Assembly (NCBI GenBank): GCA_023411215.1
Contig: JAEYOY010000016.1
Location: forward strand, 1 to 63,555
From: Bacillota bacterium
Lineage (GTDB): Bacteria; Bacillota; Clostridia; Lachnospirales; Lachnospiraceae
Length of the DNA stretch: 63,555 nt
Direction: 5' to 3'
Part shown: positions 33,859 through 42,132 of the stretch, piece by piece
Layout: each line of letters begins with the position of its first letter
Position numbering within the stretch: the first letter of the stretch is position 1
Position numbers and translations under genes: made by a program
The notes under the pieces: model-generated
What the model saw: the letters and a program-made list of their open reading frames with translations, nothing else
Told to the model about the DNA's origin: nothing
Databases searched by the model: none

Positions 33859-34311
33859 ATGAAAAGAGTAATGGGGCTGGATTACGGCTCTGTGACGGTC
33901 GGTGTTGCTATTAGCGATGCACTCGGATTGACTGCGCAAGGAATAGAAGTTATCCGGAGAAAGCAGGAGAATAAGCTACGGCAGACACTAGCTAGAATTG
34001 AAGAGTTGATTACAGAATATGAGATTGAAACGATTGTTTTAGGTTATCCTAAGCATCTAAATAATACAATTGGGGAACGGGCGCTTAAGTCGGAGGAGTT
34101 TGCAGAGAAGCTGAGGCAAAGGACTGGTCTTGAGGTGTTTCTTTGGGATGAAAGATTGACAACGGTAGCGGCACACCAGGTGCTTGATCAGGGTGGCTTA
34201 AGTCATCAAGAAAAATCGTTGGTGGTTGATAAATTGGCAGCAGTATTAATATTACAAGGATATTTGGACAGACTGCATTTCATAAAGAAGGAAGAGAATA
34301 ATCATGAGTAA
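33859..34311 (+). CDS. ruvX: YqgF/RuvX family nuclease (putative resolvase)
   Basis: A 150-aa RNase H-fold protein with MGLDYGSVTVGVAISD, ETIVLGYPKHLNN and LWDERLTTVAA, all standard for YqgF/RuvX. E. coli YqgF matures the 5' end of 16S rRNA, and a resolvase role has also been proposed. CATAGGAGG lies before the ATG. Its end overlaps the DUF1292 gene by 8 nt (34304-34311), so the two are translationally coupled. Confidence 0.94.
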   Translation: MKRVMGLDYGSVTVGVAISDALGLTAQGIEVIRRKQENKLRQTLARIEELITEYEIETIVLGYPKHLNNTIGERALKSEEFAEKLRQRTGLEVFLWDERLTTVAAHQVLDQGGLSHQEKSLVVDKLAAVLILQGYLDRLHFIKKEENNHE

Positions 34312-34576
34312 TAGACCGGATGAGATAACCTTCATCACAGAAGATGGTGAAGAGGTAGTATTTCAGGTGTTAGAACAGACGAGACTTGGCGGAACAGATT
34401 ATCTTTTAGTCAGTACAATCACTGAGGATGAAGAGGATGCTGAAGCTCTTATTTTGAAGGATGTATCAGAGGAAACCGACGAAGAGGCGGTATATGATAT
34501 TGTGGAGGAGGAGCAGGAGCTGCAGTCAGTTGCTGCGATCTTCAAAGAATTATTAGATGATATAGAATTGTATTAA
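34304..34576 (+). CDS. DUF1292 family protein (YrzB-like)
   Basis: A 90-aa, strongly acidic protein with the DUF1292 pattern (ITFITEDGEEVVFQVLEQTRLGG, then YLLVSTI). Function unknown in all relatives I know. It overlaps ruvX by 8 nt. This coupling is widely conserved in Firmicutes. The C-terminus (EELLDDIEL) resembles that of relatives, so it is complete. Confidence 0.9.
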   Translation: MSNRPDEITFITEDGEEVVFQVLEQTRLGGTDYLLVSTITEDEEDAEALILKDVSEETDEEAVYDIVEEEQELQSVAAIFKELLDDIELY

Positions 34577-34583
34577 TTCATGA

Positions 34584-34613
34584 CAAGGGAATTGAGATTG
34601 TCAATTCCTCTTG
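34584..34613 (+). terminator. Hairpin after DUF1292 gene
   Basis: CAAGGGAATTGA and TCAATTCCTCTTG pair around GATTG with one mismatch. There is no T-tract. It marks the boundary between the ireB-ruvX-DUF1292 group and the fur gene. Confidence 0.55.
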
Positions 34614-34684
34614 CAAAATTTAATTAATATATATACAGGATATTAAATGCATAACGATATGATTAGATGAAAATAGGTGATGAT

Positions 34685-35149
34685 ATGCCTGAAAATCAGG
34701 AACAGTTTAAAAATTTGTTGAAGCAGAACGGATTAAAGGTTACTACTCAGAGAGTAGCAATTCTGGAGGTATTAGATTGCAGACCGGGGAAACATCTGAC
34801 GGCAGAAGAGATTTATGATTATGTCAGAGAAAAGTTTCCGGAAATCGGTATCGCTACAGTCTACCGTACGATTCAAGTATTATCAGAGTTAAATCTAATA
34901 GATAAATTAAATCTTGATGATGGATATGTGCGCTATGAGATTAGCAAGGGAAGTAAAGAAGAGACTTCCCACCATCACCATCACTTAATATGCCTAGATT
35001 GCGGAAATGTATATGCATTTCAGGATGATCTATTGGAAACATTAGAAGAACGAATCATGGATACCATGGGATTTCAAGTGGTGGACCACGAAGTTAAGCT
35101 ATATGGTCATTGTAAAGCATGCAGGGCAAATAAATCTGTTAGTATCTAA
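34685..35149 (+). CDS. Fur family metal-dependent repressor
   Basis: A 154-aa protein with an N-terminal winged helix (LKVTTQRVAILEVL, HLTAEEIYDYV, GIATVYRTIQVL) and a C-terminal dimer domain with the His-rich segment HHHHH at the regulatory metal site, followed by two CxxC pairs (CLDC, CKAC) for structural zinc. It could be Fur, PerR or Zur. The conserved features do not separate them by eye. An exact Fur-type box lies at 351-365. AGGTGA lies 5 nt before the ATG at 34685; an ATG at 34667 is less well placed. Confidence 0.92.
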   Translation: MPENQEQFKNLLKQNGLKVTTQRVAILEVLDCRPGKHLTAEEIYDYVREKFPEIGIATVYRTIQVLSELNLIDKLNLDDGYVRYEISKGSKEETSHHHHHLICLDCGNVYAFQDDLLETLEERIMDTMGFQVVDHEVKLYGHCKACRANKSVSI

Positions 35150-35213
35150 TTGATTATCGAATGCACTTAGTGAATGGAAAAGAAAGTACATAAACCATTG
35201 GAGGTGCAATTAT

Positions 35214-36902
35214 TTGAAAGAGAAAGAAAAGAGCATAATGAAAGAGACACAATTAAAAGGAGTAAAGATTATTCCGCTTGGAGGATTAGAGCAGATTGGT
35301 ATGAACATTACCGCGATAGAGTATGAGGACAGTATTATCGTCATTGATTGCGGACTATCCTTTCCGGAGGATGAAATGTTAGGAATTGATTTAGTAATTC
35401 CTGATGTCACTTATCTGAAGGATAATATAGATAAGGTGAAGGGCTTTGTTATTACCCATGGTCATGAGGATCACATCGGTTCTCTTCCATATATACTGAA
35501 GGATATCAATGTACCGATTTATGCAACGAAACTTACAACAGCAATTATAGAAACAAAGCTGAAAGAGCATAATTTATTAAAGAACACTAAGAGAAAAGTA
35601 ATTAAGCATGGTCAATCCATTAATTTAGGGTGTTTTAGAATTGAATTCATACGGACAAACCATAGTATCGCAGATGCTTCTGCATTAGCGATCTTTACAC
35701 CGGCAGGAATCATCTTCCATACCGGTGACTTTAAAGTGGACTATACTCCTGTATTCGGTGCTCCGATAGATTTGCAGAGAATTGGTGAAATCGGTAAGAA
35801 GGGCGTATTGGCACTTCTTTGTGACAGTACAAATGTAGAACGTCCCGGCTATACAATGAGTGAGAGTACGGTAGGAAAGACCTTTGACAGTATTTTTTCC
35901 GACTCTGCAAAGCAGAGAATTATTGTTGCTACCTTTGCCTCTAATGTTGACCGAGTTCAGCAGGTAATCAATTCTGCAGCAAAGTTCAACAGAAAAATAG
36001 TTATTGAAGGCCGTAGCATGGTTAATATTATTACCGTGGCAATGGAGCTTGGTTACATCAAGATGCCTGAAAATATGTTAATAGACATAGAGATGATGAA
36101 GAATTACACCGATGACCAGCTGGTGCTTATCACGACCGGTAGCCAGGGTGAAACAATGGCAGCATTGCCGAGAATGGCTGCTTCCATTCATAAGAAGGTA
36201 ACAATCAAGCCGGGTGATGTCGTTATTTTAAGCTCTACTCCCATTCCGGGTAATGAGAAAGCGGTATCAAAGGTCATCAATGATCTGACCATGAAGGGTG
36301 CGAAGGTAATCTATCAGGATACCCATGTATCCGGTCATGCCTGCCAGGAAGAAATTAAATTAATGTATACCTTATTAAAGCCCAAGTATGCAGTTCCGGT
36401 ACATGGTGAATATAAACATCTGGTGCGTCATGCAGAGTTGGCACAGACCTTAGGAATTCCGAAGGAAAATATCTTTGTTATCTCTTCTGGTGATGTATTG
36501 ACCTTGTCAGAGGAACACGGCCAGATTACAGGAGAGGTACCTGCACAGGGTATTCTTGTGGATGGCCTGGGTGTCGGGGATGTTGGTAATATTGTGCTAC
36601 GTGACAGACAGCTCTTAAGTGAGAACGGATTGATTATCGTTGTAATCTCTCTGGAAAAATACAGTAATCAAGTGATTGCAGGACCGGATATAGTATCCCG
36701 TGGCTTTGTGTACGTAAGAGAGTCCGAGAATCTGATGGAAGAAGCGAGAGATGTTGTAGAACGGGCTCTGGCTAAGTGCCTAAGTAAAAAAAATGCAGAC
36801 TGGGGCAAGATGAAGACGGAGATCAAAGATTCACTCAGTGATTATATCTGGAAGAAGACAAAGAGAAATCCGATGATTTTGCCTATCATTATGGAAGTAT
36901 AA
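35214..36902 (+). CDS. Ribonuclease J
   Basis: A 562-aa beta-CASP metallo-beta-lactamase RNase with both 5' exonuclease and endonuclease activity in the family. Motifs include IIPLGGLEQIGMN, the zinc motif HGHEDHIG, DCGLSFPEDE, SGHACQEEIKLM and PVHGEYKHL. A short C-terminal domain follows. I take the TTG at 35214 because GGAGGTG ends 8 nt before it; the ATG at 35238 would remove only eight residues. It follows the Fur gene by 64 nt. Confidence 0.94.
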   Translation: MKEKEKSIMKETQLKGVKIIPLGGLEQIGMNITAIEYEDSIIVIDCGLSFPEDEMLGIDLVIPDVTYLKDNIDKVKGFVITHGHEDHIGSLPYILKDINVPIYATKLTTAIIETKLKEHNLLKNTKRKVIKHGQSINLGCFRIEFIRTNHSIADASALAIFTPAGIIFHTGDFKVDYTPVFGAPIDLQRIGEIGKKGVLALLCDSTNVERPGYTMSESTVGKTFDSIFSDSAKQRIIVATFASNVDRVQQVINSAAKFNRKIVIEGRSMVNIITVAMELGYIKMPENMLIDIEMMKNYTDDQLVLITTGSQGETMAALPRMAASIHKKVTIKPGDVVILSSTPIPGNEKAVSKVINDLTMKGAKVIYQDTHVSGHACQEEIKLMYTLLKPKYAVPVHGEYKHLVRHAELAQTLGIPKENIFVISSGDVLTLSEEHGQITGEVPAQGILVDGLGVGDVGNIVLRDRQLLSENGLIIVVISLEKYSNQVIAGPDIVSRGFVYVRESENLMEEARDVVERALAKCLSKKNADWGKMKTEIKDSLSDYIWKKTKRNPMILPIIMEV

Positions 36903-36917
36903 GAAATAGTTTGAATA

Positions 36918-37086
36918 AAGGATTTTTACAAAACAAAAATCCTTAGGAAGAACCGCGAAGTCCGCACAGAGGTGCGAACTCCTTGTTCTTCTGGGTTTGT
37001 GCCTACAGTCTTCAAAGTGTAAACCGTCTCGCATGCGAGACGTTGCACACTTAGCACAAACTAACACAAAGGGCAGGCATGTTATG
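36918..37086. repeat. Modular palindromic repeat, copy 4 (fullest copy)
   Basis: Three hairpins in series. The first is AAGGATTTTT/AAAAATCCTT (36918-36944). The second is GGAAGAA...TTCTTCT with inner AGTCCGCA/TGCGAACT (36946-36991). The third has outer GTTTGTGC (36995) and GCACAAAC (37054), inner AAGTGT/ACACTT, and a perfect 18-bp palindrome CGTCTCGCATGCGAGACG at the tip (37025-37042), ending AACACAAAGGGCAGGCATG. No gene lies in 36903-37144. Confidence 0.8.
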
Positions 37087-37144
37087 ATAGATTAGATTAG
37101 CGTTTATAATAAACAGTTTGTTTTTAAGTTAGAGAGGGAAGTAT

Positions 37145-37657
37145 ATGGCGACAAGATCCACAGCAGTTAAATTAACATTAAAAATAACGAGCTTAATCGT
37201 ACGGATGCTGATGAATATATTTTTCTATATAATAGTGGTTATTGCTATAATCAACGTCAGTAAATATGCCTATACCTTCACCTATCAGCTCTATGGACCC
37301 GATACGGTGGATGAGGCGCCCGGAAGGGATATTATCTTCCAGATTAACAAGGGTGAATCTAAGATGGATATAGCTGCCAAGCTGGAAATTAATCATGCCA
37401 TTAAGAACAAGTATTCCTTCTTTCTTAAGACAAAGCTTCAGGAATATGTGATTATGCCCGGTACCTATGTAATAAATTCTTCTATGACCTACGATGAGAT
37501 ACTTTCCGTTGTGACGGATTATTCCAAGTCAATTGTGAAGGATGAGGATTCGGGGAATAGTTCCACTGATTCCACTAAGGATATTGGTGAAAAAACAGGT
37601 GACGGAACAGAAACTGATACCGATGCGGACTCAGATAAGAAGAAAGCATCAGAATGA
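37145..37657 (+). CDS. MltG-like membrane protein without catalytic domain
   Basis: A 170-aa protein with one membrane segment (about 22-45) and an external domain like the LysM-type part of the endolytic transglycosylase MltG (INKGESKMDIAAKLE, VIMPGTYVINSSMTYDEIL). The catalytic domain with its active-site Glu is absent. The tail is hydrophilic and Asp/Ser/Thr-rich. MltG (YrrL) precedes trmR in Bacillus, and trmR also follows here, so this may be the local descendant. It might bind peptidoglycan or regulate another enzyme; no catalytic role is expected. Confidence 0.75.
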   Translation: MATRSTAVKLTLKITSLIVRMLMNIFFYIIVVIAIINVSKYAYTFTYQLYGPDTVDEAPGRDIIFQINKGESKMDIAAKLEINHAIKNKYSFFLKTKLQEYVIMPGTYVINSSMTYDEILSVVTDYSKSIVKDEDSGNSSTDSTKDIGEKTGDGTETDTDADSDKKKASE

Positions 37658-37720
37658 TGGTGCTATAGCTCAGATTCAATATTGAGCTATGGTGTCATAG
37701 ATAAAGAGGCTAATTATATT

Positions 37721-38380
37721 ATGATAGTTGATGAGAGAATTACAGCCTACATTAACTCCTTGGTAGCGGAATTACCGAAAGAATTAGGTGATCTGGAAAT
37801 GGATGCTTTGGAGCATCATGTCCCGATTATAAAGAAAGATACCCAGGGAGCCTTAAAGTTCTTATTACAGCTACAACAACCCAAACGCATTCTGGAGGTC
37901 GGAACAGCCATTGGCTTTTCCGCCCTCTTTATGAGTGAATATACGAATTGTGATTGCCAAATTACAACCATAGAAAAGGTTGCTATGCGGCTGGTAGAAG
38001 CAGAGAAGAATCTGGCTGATCCAATCTTTCCCCATAAGGATAAAATAAAACTGATTAAGGGGGAAGCTCTTGAAGTACTGAAAACTTTAGTAGAGGAAAA
38101 GTTAAGCTTTGATTTTATTTTCTTAGATGCTGCAAAAGCCCAATACATGAGCTTTCTTCCTGAATTAATGAAGCTACTGGAGGAGAAAGGACTATTGGTT
38201 ACGGATAATGTTCTTCAGGATGGCACGGTAATTAACTCGAGATATAGTATTACGAGAAGAGATAGAACGATTCATTCCAGAATGAGAGATTATCTTTATA
38301 CCATTACTCACATGGATGAGTTATCTACAGTAATACTACCGGTCGGTGATGGTATTGCCTTAAGTCATCGTGTTAAGTAA
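37721..38380 (+). CDS. trmR: tRNA 5-hydroxyuridine methyltransferase TrmR-like
   Basis: A 219-aa class I SAM methyltransferase of the catechol O-methyltransferase-like family (ILEVGTAIGFSALFMSEY, FDFIFLDAAKAQY, LLVTDNVLQDG). Bacillus TrmR (YrrM) methylates ho5U34 to mo5U34 in tRNA, and the partner U32 hydroxylation factor is encoded directly downstream here as in Bacillus. The ATG at 37721 gives the usual length. The TTG at 37682 lies in a hairpin (ATAGCTCA/TGAGCTAT, 37662-37691) and is less likely. Confidence 0.87.
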   Translation: MIVDERITAYINSLVAELPKELGDLEMDALEHHVPIIKKDTQGALKFLLQLQQPKRILEVGTAIGFSALFMSEYTNCDCQITTIEKVAMRLVEAEKNLADPIFPHKDKIKLIKGEALEVLKTLVEEKLSFDFIFLDAAKAQYMSFLPELMKLLEEKGLLVTDNVLQDGTVINSRYSITRRDRTIHSRMRDYLYTITHMDELSTVILPVGDGIALSHRVK

Positions 38381-38392
38381 CTGTAATAAAGC

Positions 38393-38439
38393 CTGAAGAT
38401 TTGTGCCTATGGCCCAAATCTTCAGATAGTGAGAAAGGT
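38393..38439 (+). promoter_or_regulatory. Hairpin leader before the TrhP gene
   Basis: CTGAAGATTTGTGCC and GGCCCAAATCTTCAG pair (one mismatch) around TAT, just ahead of the AGAAAGG binding site. A closely similar leader, TTTGTACCTGTGGCCCAAA...GAGAAAGGTATGG, precedes folC at 57533. Confidence 0.55.
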
Positions 38440-38451
38440 ATGGCATCTGAT

Positions 38452-39693
38452 ATGACAGAATACATTAAGAAGCCGGAGCTATTGATTCCGGCTGGTAATT
38501 TAGAAACATTGAAAACGGCCGTTATCTATGGAGCGGACGCCATCTATATAGGAGGAGATTTATACGGTCTCCGTGCGAAGGCTAAGAATTTCTCTATGGA
38601 TGAGATGAAGCAGGGAATTGCATTTGCTCATTCCTACGGTAAGAAGGTATATATAACAGCGAATATTACTGCCCATAACCAGGATCTTGGAGGAATACGG
38701 TCCTATTTTAAAGACCTGAGAGCTTTCGGCAAGGATCGTCCGGATGCACTGATTATTTCTGATCCAGGTGTTTTCTCCATAGCACAGGAGGAGATTCCAG
38801 AGGCTGAGCTGCATATCAGTACGCAAGCAAATAATACGAATTATGAGAGCTACCGTTTTTGGCATAAGCTTGGAGCTTCCAGAGTGGTATCAGCAAGAGA
38901 ATTAACCTTAGAGGAATTGATTGAGCTGCGTTCCAAAATTCCTGCTGAGATGGAGATAGAGACCTTCGTTCATGGAGCAATGTGCATCGCTTACTCCGGA
39001 AGATGTTTACTCAGTAATTATTTTACCGGAAGGGATGCTAATCTTGGTGCCTGTACACACTCCTGTCGTTGGAAATATCATATCGTGGAGGAGAAAAGAC
39101 CGGGTGAATACCTGCCAATTGAAGAAAATGAGCGGGGTACTTATATTTTTAATTCGAAAGACCTATGTATGATTGAATATATACCCGAGCTTGTAAAAGC
39201 AGGAATTAATAGCTTGAAGGTAGAAGGTAGAATGAAGACTGCCTTGTATGTTGCAACAGTAGCTCGTACCTACCGTAGGGCCATCGATGAGTTCTTTACT
39301 GACCCTGCTTTATATGAAGCCAATAAGGGTGAATATATGAAGGAAATCAGAAAAGGAGTCAACCGTCAATTTACTACCGGTTTCTTCTTTGGCAAGCCTA
39401 CACATGAGGATCAGATCTACGATCATAATACTTATGAGAAAGCATATACCTATCTTGGAACTATCTCAGGTGAAAAGGATGGTTTGTATGAGCTTGAACA
39501 GAAGAATAAGTTTAGTGTCGGAGAAAGTGTCGAGATCATTAAACCCTGTGGTGATACGATTGAGGTTATCGTGATAAAAATTCAAGATGCGGATGGAAAT
39601 GCAATGGAGAGCTGTCCTCATCCGCAGCAGATGATTTATGCAGATTTTGGAGTGAAGCTTGATATCTATGATATCGTGCGAAGGAAAGAGTAA
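38452..39693 (+). CDS. U32 family tRNA hydroxylation protein TrhP-like
   Basis: A 413-aa U32 protein (ELLIPAGNLETLKTAVIYGADAIYIGG, GACTHSCRWKY, KVEGRMKTALYVATVARTYR). In E. coli and Bacillus such proteins (TrhP/YrrN/YrrO) form 5-hydroxyuridine at U34 of tRNA from prephenate. TrmR, encoded just upstream, then methylates it. The Cys cluster in GACTHSC is consistent with an Fe-S site in this family. The ATG at 38440 touches the binding site; 38452 is better placed. Confidence 0.87.
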   Translation: MTEYIKKPELLIPAGNLETLKTAVIYGADAIYIGGDLYGLRAKAKNFSMDEMKQGIAFAHSYGKKVYITANITAHNQDLGGIRSYFKDLRAFGKDRPDALIISDPGVFSIAQEEIPEAELHISTQANNTNYESYRFWHKLGASRVVSARELTLEELIELRSKIPAEMEIETFVHGAMCIAYSGRCLLSNYFTGRDANLGACTHSCRWKYHIVEEKRPGEYLPIEENERGTYIFNSKDLCMIEYIPELVKAGINSLKVEGRMKTALYVATVARTYRRAIDEFFTDPALYEANKGEYMKEIRKGVNRQFTTGFFFGKPTHEDQIYDHNTYEKAYTYLGTISGEKDGLYELEQKNKFSVGESVEIIKPCGDTIEVIVIKIQDADGNAMESCPHPQQMIYADFGVKLDIYDIVRRKE

Positions 39694-39716
39694 GAATTAC
39701 TGTAGCATATCGCCGT

Positions 39717-39770
39717 CATAAAAACATCATTTCCCAAGAGCTATTCTTTGGGTAAAAAATGTTTTTTATG
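39717..39770 (+). terminator. Terminator after the TrhP gene
   Basis: CATAAAAACAT pairs with ATGTTTTTTATG, enclosing CCCAAGAG/CTTTGGG. The outer right arm supplies the T-run. Confidence 0.75.
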
Positions 39771-39804
39771 GGCTCTGTATGCAAATCGTTGGAGTAAAAA
39801 ATAC

Positions 39805-39861
39805 CCCCAGCCTTTATTATTGTAGCTTTTTATGTTAAAGGTTCAATAATAAAGGCTGGGG
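39805..39861. repeat. Perfect 18-bp inverted repeat before sigK
   Basis: CCCCAGCCTTTATTATTG and CAATAATAAAGGCTGGGG are exact inverted copies 21 nt apart. Read on the minus strand it is followed by GGTATTTTTT, so it could terminate leftward transcription. From 39862 to 40094 I see no gene. Confidence 0.75.
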
Positions 39862-40094
39862 ATTGCATTTATATATGATATACATTTTCGCCTACAGTTC
39901 GAGAATGCTTATGCTTAAAGTTTCATAAGATTCATACGTAGAAGGTGACAGAACTTAAAACGAATTGTCCTAATTTGTGCTCTTATAAAATATAGTAAGT
40001 CCTTCTGTCCTTTTTTAAGAGGGATAGGCACTTTATGTCAATTCTCATCATAAGATATAAATGAATCTTATGGGCATTGAGGGTGCTTATCTTC

Positions 40095-40718
40095 GTGAAG
40101 TCATTTCCAAAGCCATTAAGCACCAAGGAAGAAGCCGATTATCTAAAACGCTGTAAGGAAGGCGACAAGGATGCAAGGGATAAACTGATAGAGCATAATC
40201 TCAGACTAGTGGCACATATCGTTAAAAAGTACAATATGGTTGATAAAGAAACCGATGATTTGATATCGATAGGAACCATTGGCTTAATTAAGGCTATCGA
40301 TACCTTTGATGAAGAGAAAGGAATTCGCCTGGCTACCTATGCCTCCCGTTGCATTGATAATGAGCTGTTGATGATGCTCAGAAGCGGTAAGCGCTTAGCA
40401 AAGGAAGTATATCTGTATGATCCCATTGGATCAGATCGGGAAGGTAATGAAATAAATCTTTTGGACATAATTGAGGAAGCAGAAATTGATATTGTTGAAA
40501 ATATTGTACTCGAGGACGATATTAAGAAACTGTATCACATAATCAGTAAGGTGTTGACTGATAGAGAACGTGAAATCATCTGCTTGCGATACGGCCTAAG
40601 CAATCATAAAGAGGTAACACAAAGGGAAATCGCCGGTAAGCTAGGTATATCCAGAAGCTACGTCAGTAGGATTGAGAAGAAAGCGCTGAAGAAGCTACGG
40701 GAATGTTTTGAACTGTAG
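40095..40718 (+). CDS. sigK: Sporulation sigma factor SigK
   Basis: A 207-aa sigma-70 factor. It begins KSFPKPLSTKEEADYL and continues with region 2 (EHNLRLVAHIVKKY, DDLISIGTIGLIKAIDTF, LATYASRCIDNELLM) and region 4 (LTDREREIICLRYGL, SRSYVSRIEKKALKKL). It directs late mother-cell genes during sporulation. The about 20-residue pro-peptide of Bacillus pro-SigK is missing; an in-frame TGA at 40062 rules it out locally. GAGGGTG lies 9 nt before the GTG at 40095, so I prefer this start over the TTG at 40077. Confidence 0.9.
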   Translation: MKSFPKPLSTKEEADYLKRCKEGDKDARDKLIEHNLRLVAHIVKKYNMVDKETDDLISIGTIGLIKAIDTFDEEKGIRLATYASRCIDNELLMMLRSGKRLAKEVYLYDPIGSDREGNEINLLDIIEEAEIDIVENIVLEDDIKKLYHIISKVLTDREREIICLRYGLSNHKEVTQREIAGKLGISRSYVSRIEKKALKKLRECFEL

Positions 40719-40737
40719 GATATGTATATGAAATCCA

Positions 40738-40766
40738 TTGACATACTAGGAAATGCATTCTATAAT
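40738..40766 (+). promoter_or_regulatory. Consensus sigma-A promoter after sigK
   Basis: TTGACA (40738-40743), 17-nt spacer, TATAAT (40761-40766), perfect in both boxes. The start is expected near 40773, about 200 nt before the desulfurase gene. Confidence 0.82.
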
Positions 40767-40782
40767 AATACAATATGCTAAG

Positions 40783-40902
40783 CCCCTGTAGAGCCTATGT
40801 CAGTAAGGTAATAGGATGAGATATATTCCCTCCTTATGACACGAGCATTACAGGGGTTAATTCATGACAATAGAATGATAGAAAGGTCGCGAAGCAGACC
40901 TT
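40783..40902 (+). ncRNA. Structured leader or small RNA
   Basis: The predicted transcript starts into a large hairpin (40783-40856): CCCCTGTA/TACAGGGG at the base, then GAGC...ATGTCAGTAAGG against CCTTATGACACGAGC. A second hairpin, ATAGAAAGGTC/GACCTTCTAT, follows (about 40873-40902), and AGGTCGCGAA is repeated at 40920. I cannot match it to a known riboswitch; it may be an independent small RNA or a leader of the desulfurase operon. Confidence 0.5.
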
Positions 40903-40969
40903 CTATTGTATAGAGATTAAGGTCGCGAAACGTTTTGTTGTAGTGTTTTTATGAAATAAGAGGTGGGAA

Positions 40970-42091
40970 ATGATATATTTAGATTATGCAGCAAACACTC
41001 CCGTTGATCCAAGAGTCTTGGAATATTATGTGGAAGTCAGTAACCGATATATCGCGAATCCGAATTCCTCACACCCTCTTGGAAGAGAAGCCGAAGAAAG
41101 GATGCTACGAATTACGGAAGAGATTGCAAGACTGCTGAATGTAGGGCCTTCTGAGATAATCTATACCTCAGGTGCAAGTGAATCGAACAATCTGGCTATC
41201 AAGGGCTTGGTACAGGCTAATAGACATAAAGGAAAACATATCATTTCCACCAGCCTTGAGCATTCTTCGGTCAGTGGGGTATTAACTCATCTGCAATCCT
41301 TAGGTTATGAGATTGATCTCGTGGATATTACCAATGAGGGTTTGGTTGATATGATACATCTGAAGGAGTTGTTAAGAAAAGATACGGTATTGGTATCCGT
41401 ATGCTATGTGGATAGTGAATTGGGTGTTAGTCAACCAATTACTGAGATCGGTGATTTGCTACAAGGGTATCCTAATTGCTATTTTCATGTAGATGCAACC
41501 CAAGCAGTAGGAAAGATACCGTTATCCCTTAAGAATGTTGATTTGTTCTCCTTTGCACCACATAAGTTCTTTGGTATGAATGGTTGTGGGATACTGATCC
41601 GTAAGGAACCGATTGCACTAGAACCCCTAATCCATGGTGGGACAAGTACTACGATTTATCGAAGTGGAAGCCCGGCACTTGCTTTGGCTGCTTCTATAGA
41701 GAAATCATTGGAATTAGCGGTCGTTCATCAAGAAGAGCGGTATCAATATGTGACCGGACTTCATGATAAGTTAATCAATGAGTTGACAAAGTATAAGAAG
41801 GTACGGATTAACAGTACCAAGTATAGCATTCCCCATATTATCAATCTCAGTATACAGGGAGTAAAGGCGACAATTTTTCAGGAAGCTTTAGCAGAGGAAG
41901 GAATCTGTATCTCGACCAAATCAGCCTGTTCCGTACTAAATTCGCCATCAAGACCAGTATATGAAGTTACGAAGGATAAGAAGAATGCTCTCTGTTCCTG
42001 GCGAATTAGCATTTGTCACTTAACAACTGTCAAGGAGATAGATAGTTTCCTAAAGGCATTTCACAATTGTTATAATAAACTGGCCATATAA
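40970..42091 (+). CDS. Cysteine desulfurase family protein (second copy)
   Basis: A 373-aa PLP enzyme (MIYLDYAANTPVD, YTSGASESNNLAIKG, HVDATQAVGKIPL, FAPHKFFGMNG with the PLP lysine, CISTKSACS with the catalytic Cys). It is more divergent than the IscS at 29067. It lies 41 nt upstream of a TtcA-like PP-loop gene, so it probably provides sulfur to that enzyme. GAGGTGGGAA precedes the ATG. Confidence 0.88.
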   Translation: MIYLDYAANTPVDPRVLEYYVEVSNRYIANPNSSHPLGREAEERMLRITEEIARLLNVGPSEIIYTSGASESNNLAIKGLVQANRHKGKHIISTSLEHSSVSGVLTHLQSLGYEIDLVDITNEGLVDMIHLKELLRKDTVLVSVCYVDSELGVSQPITEIGDLLQGYPNCYFHVDATQAVGKIPLSLKNVDLFSFAPHKFFGMNGCGILIRKEPIALEPLIHGGTSTTIYRSGSPALALAASIEKSLELAVVHQEERYQYVTGLHDKLINELTKYKKVRINSTKYSIPHIINLSIQGVKATIFQEALAEEGICISTKSACSVLNSPSRPVYEVTKDKKNALCSWRISICHLTTVKEIDSFLKAFHNCYNKLAI

Positions 42092-42132
42092 GATGGCATA
42101 AACAGATAAATTAATCAGAAGGTAGAATAAGA

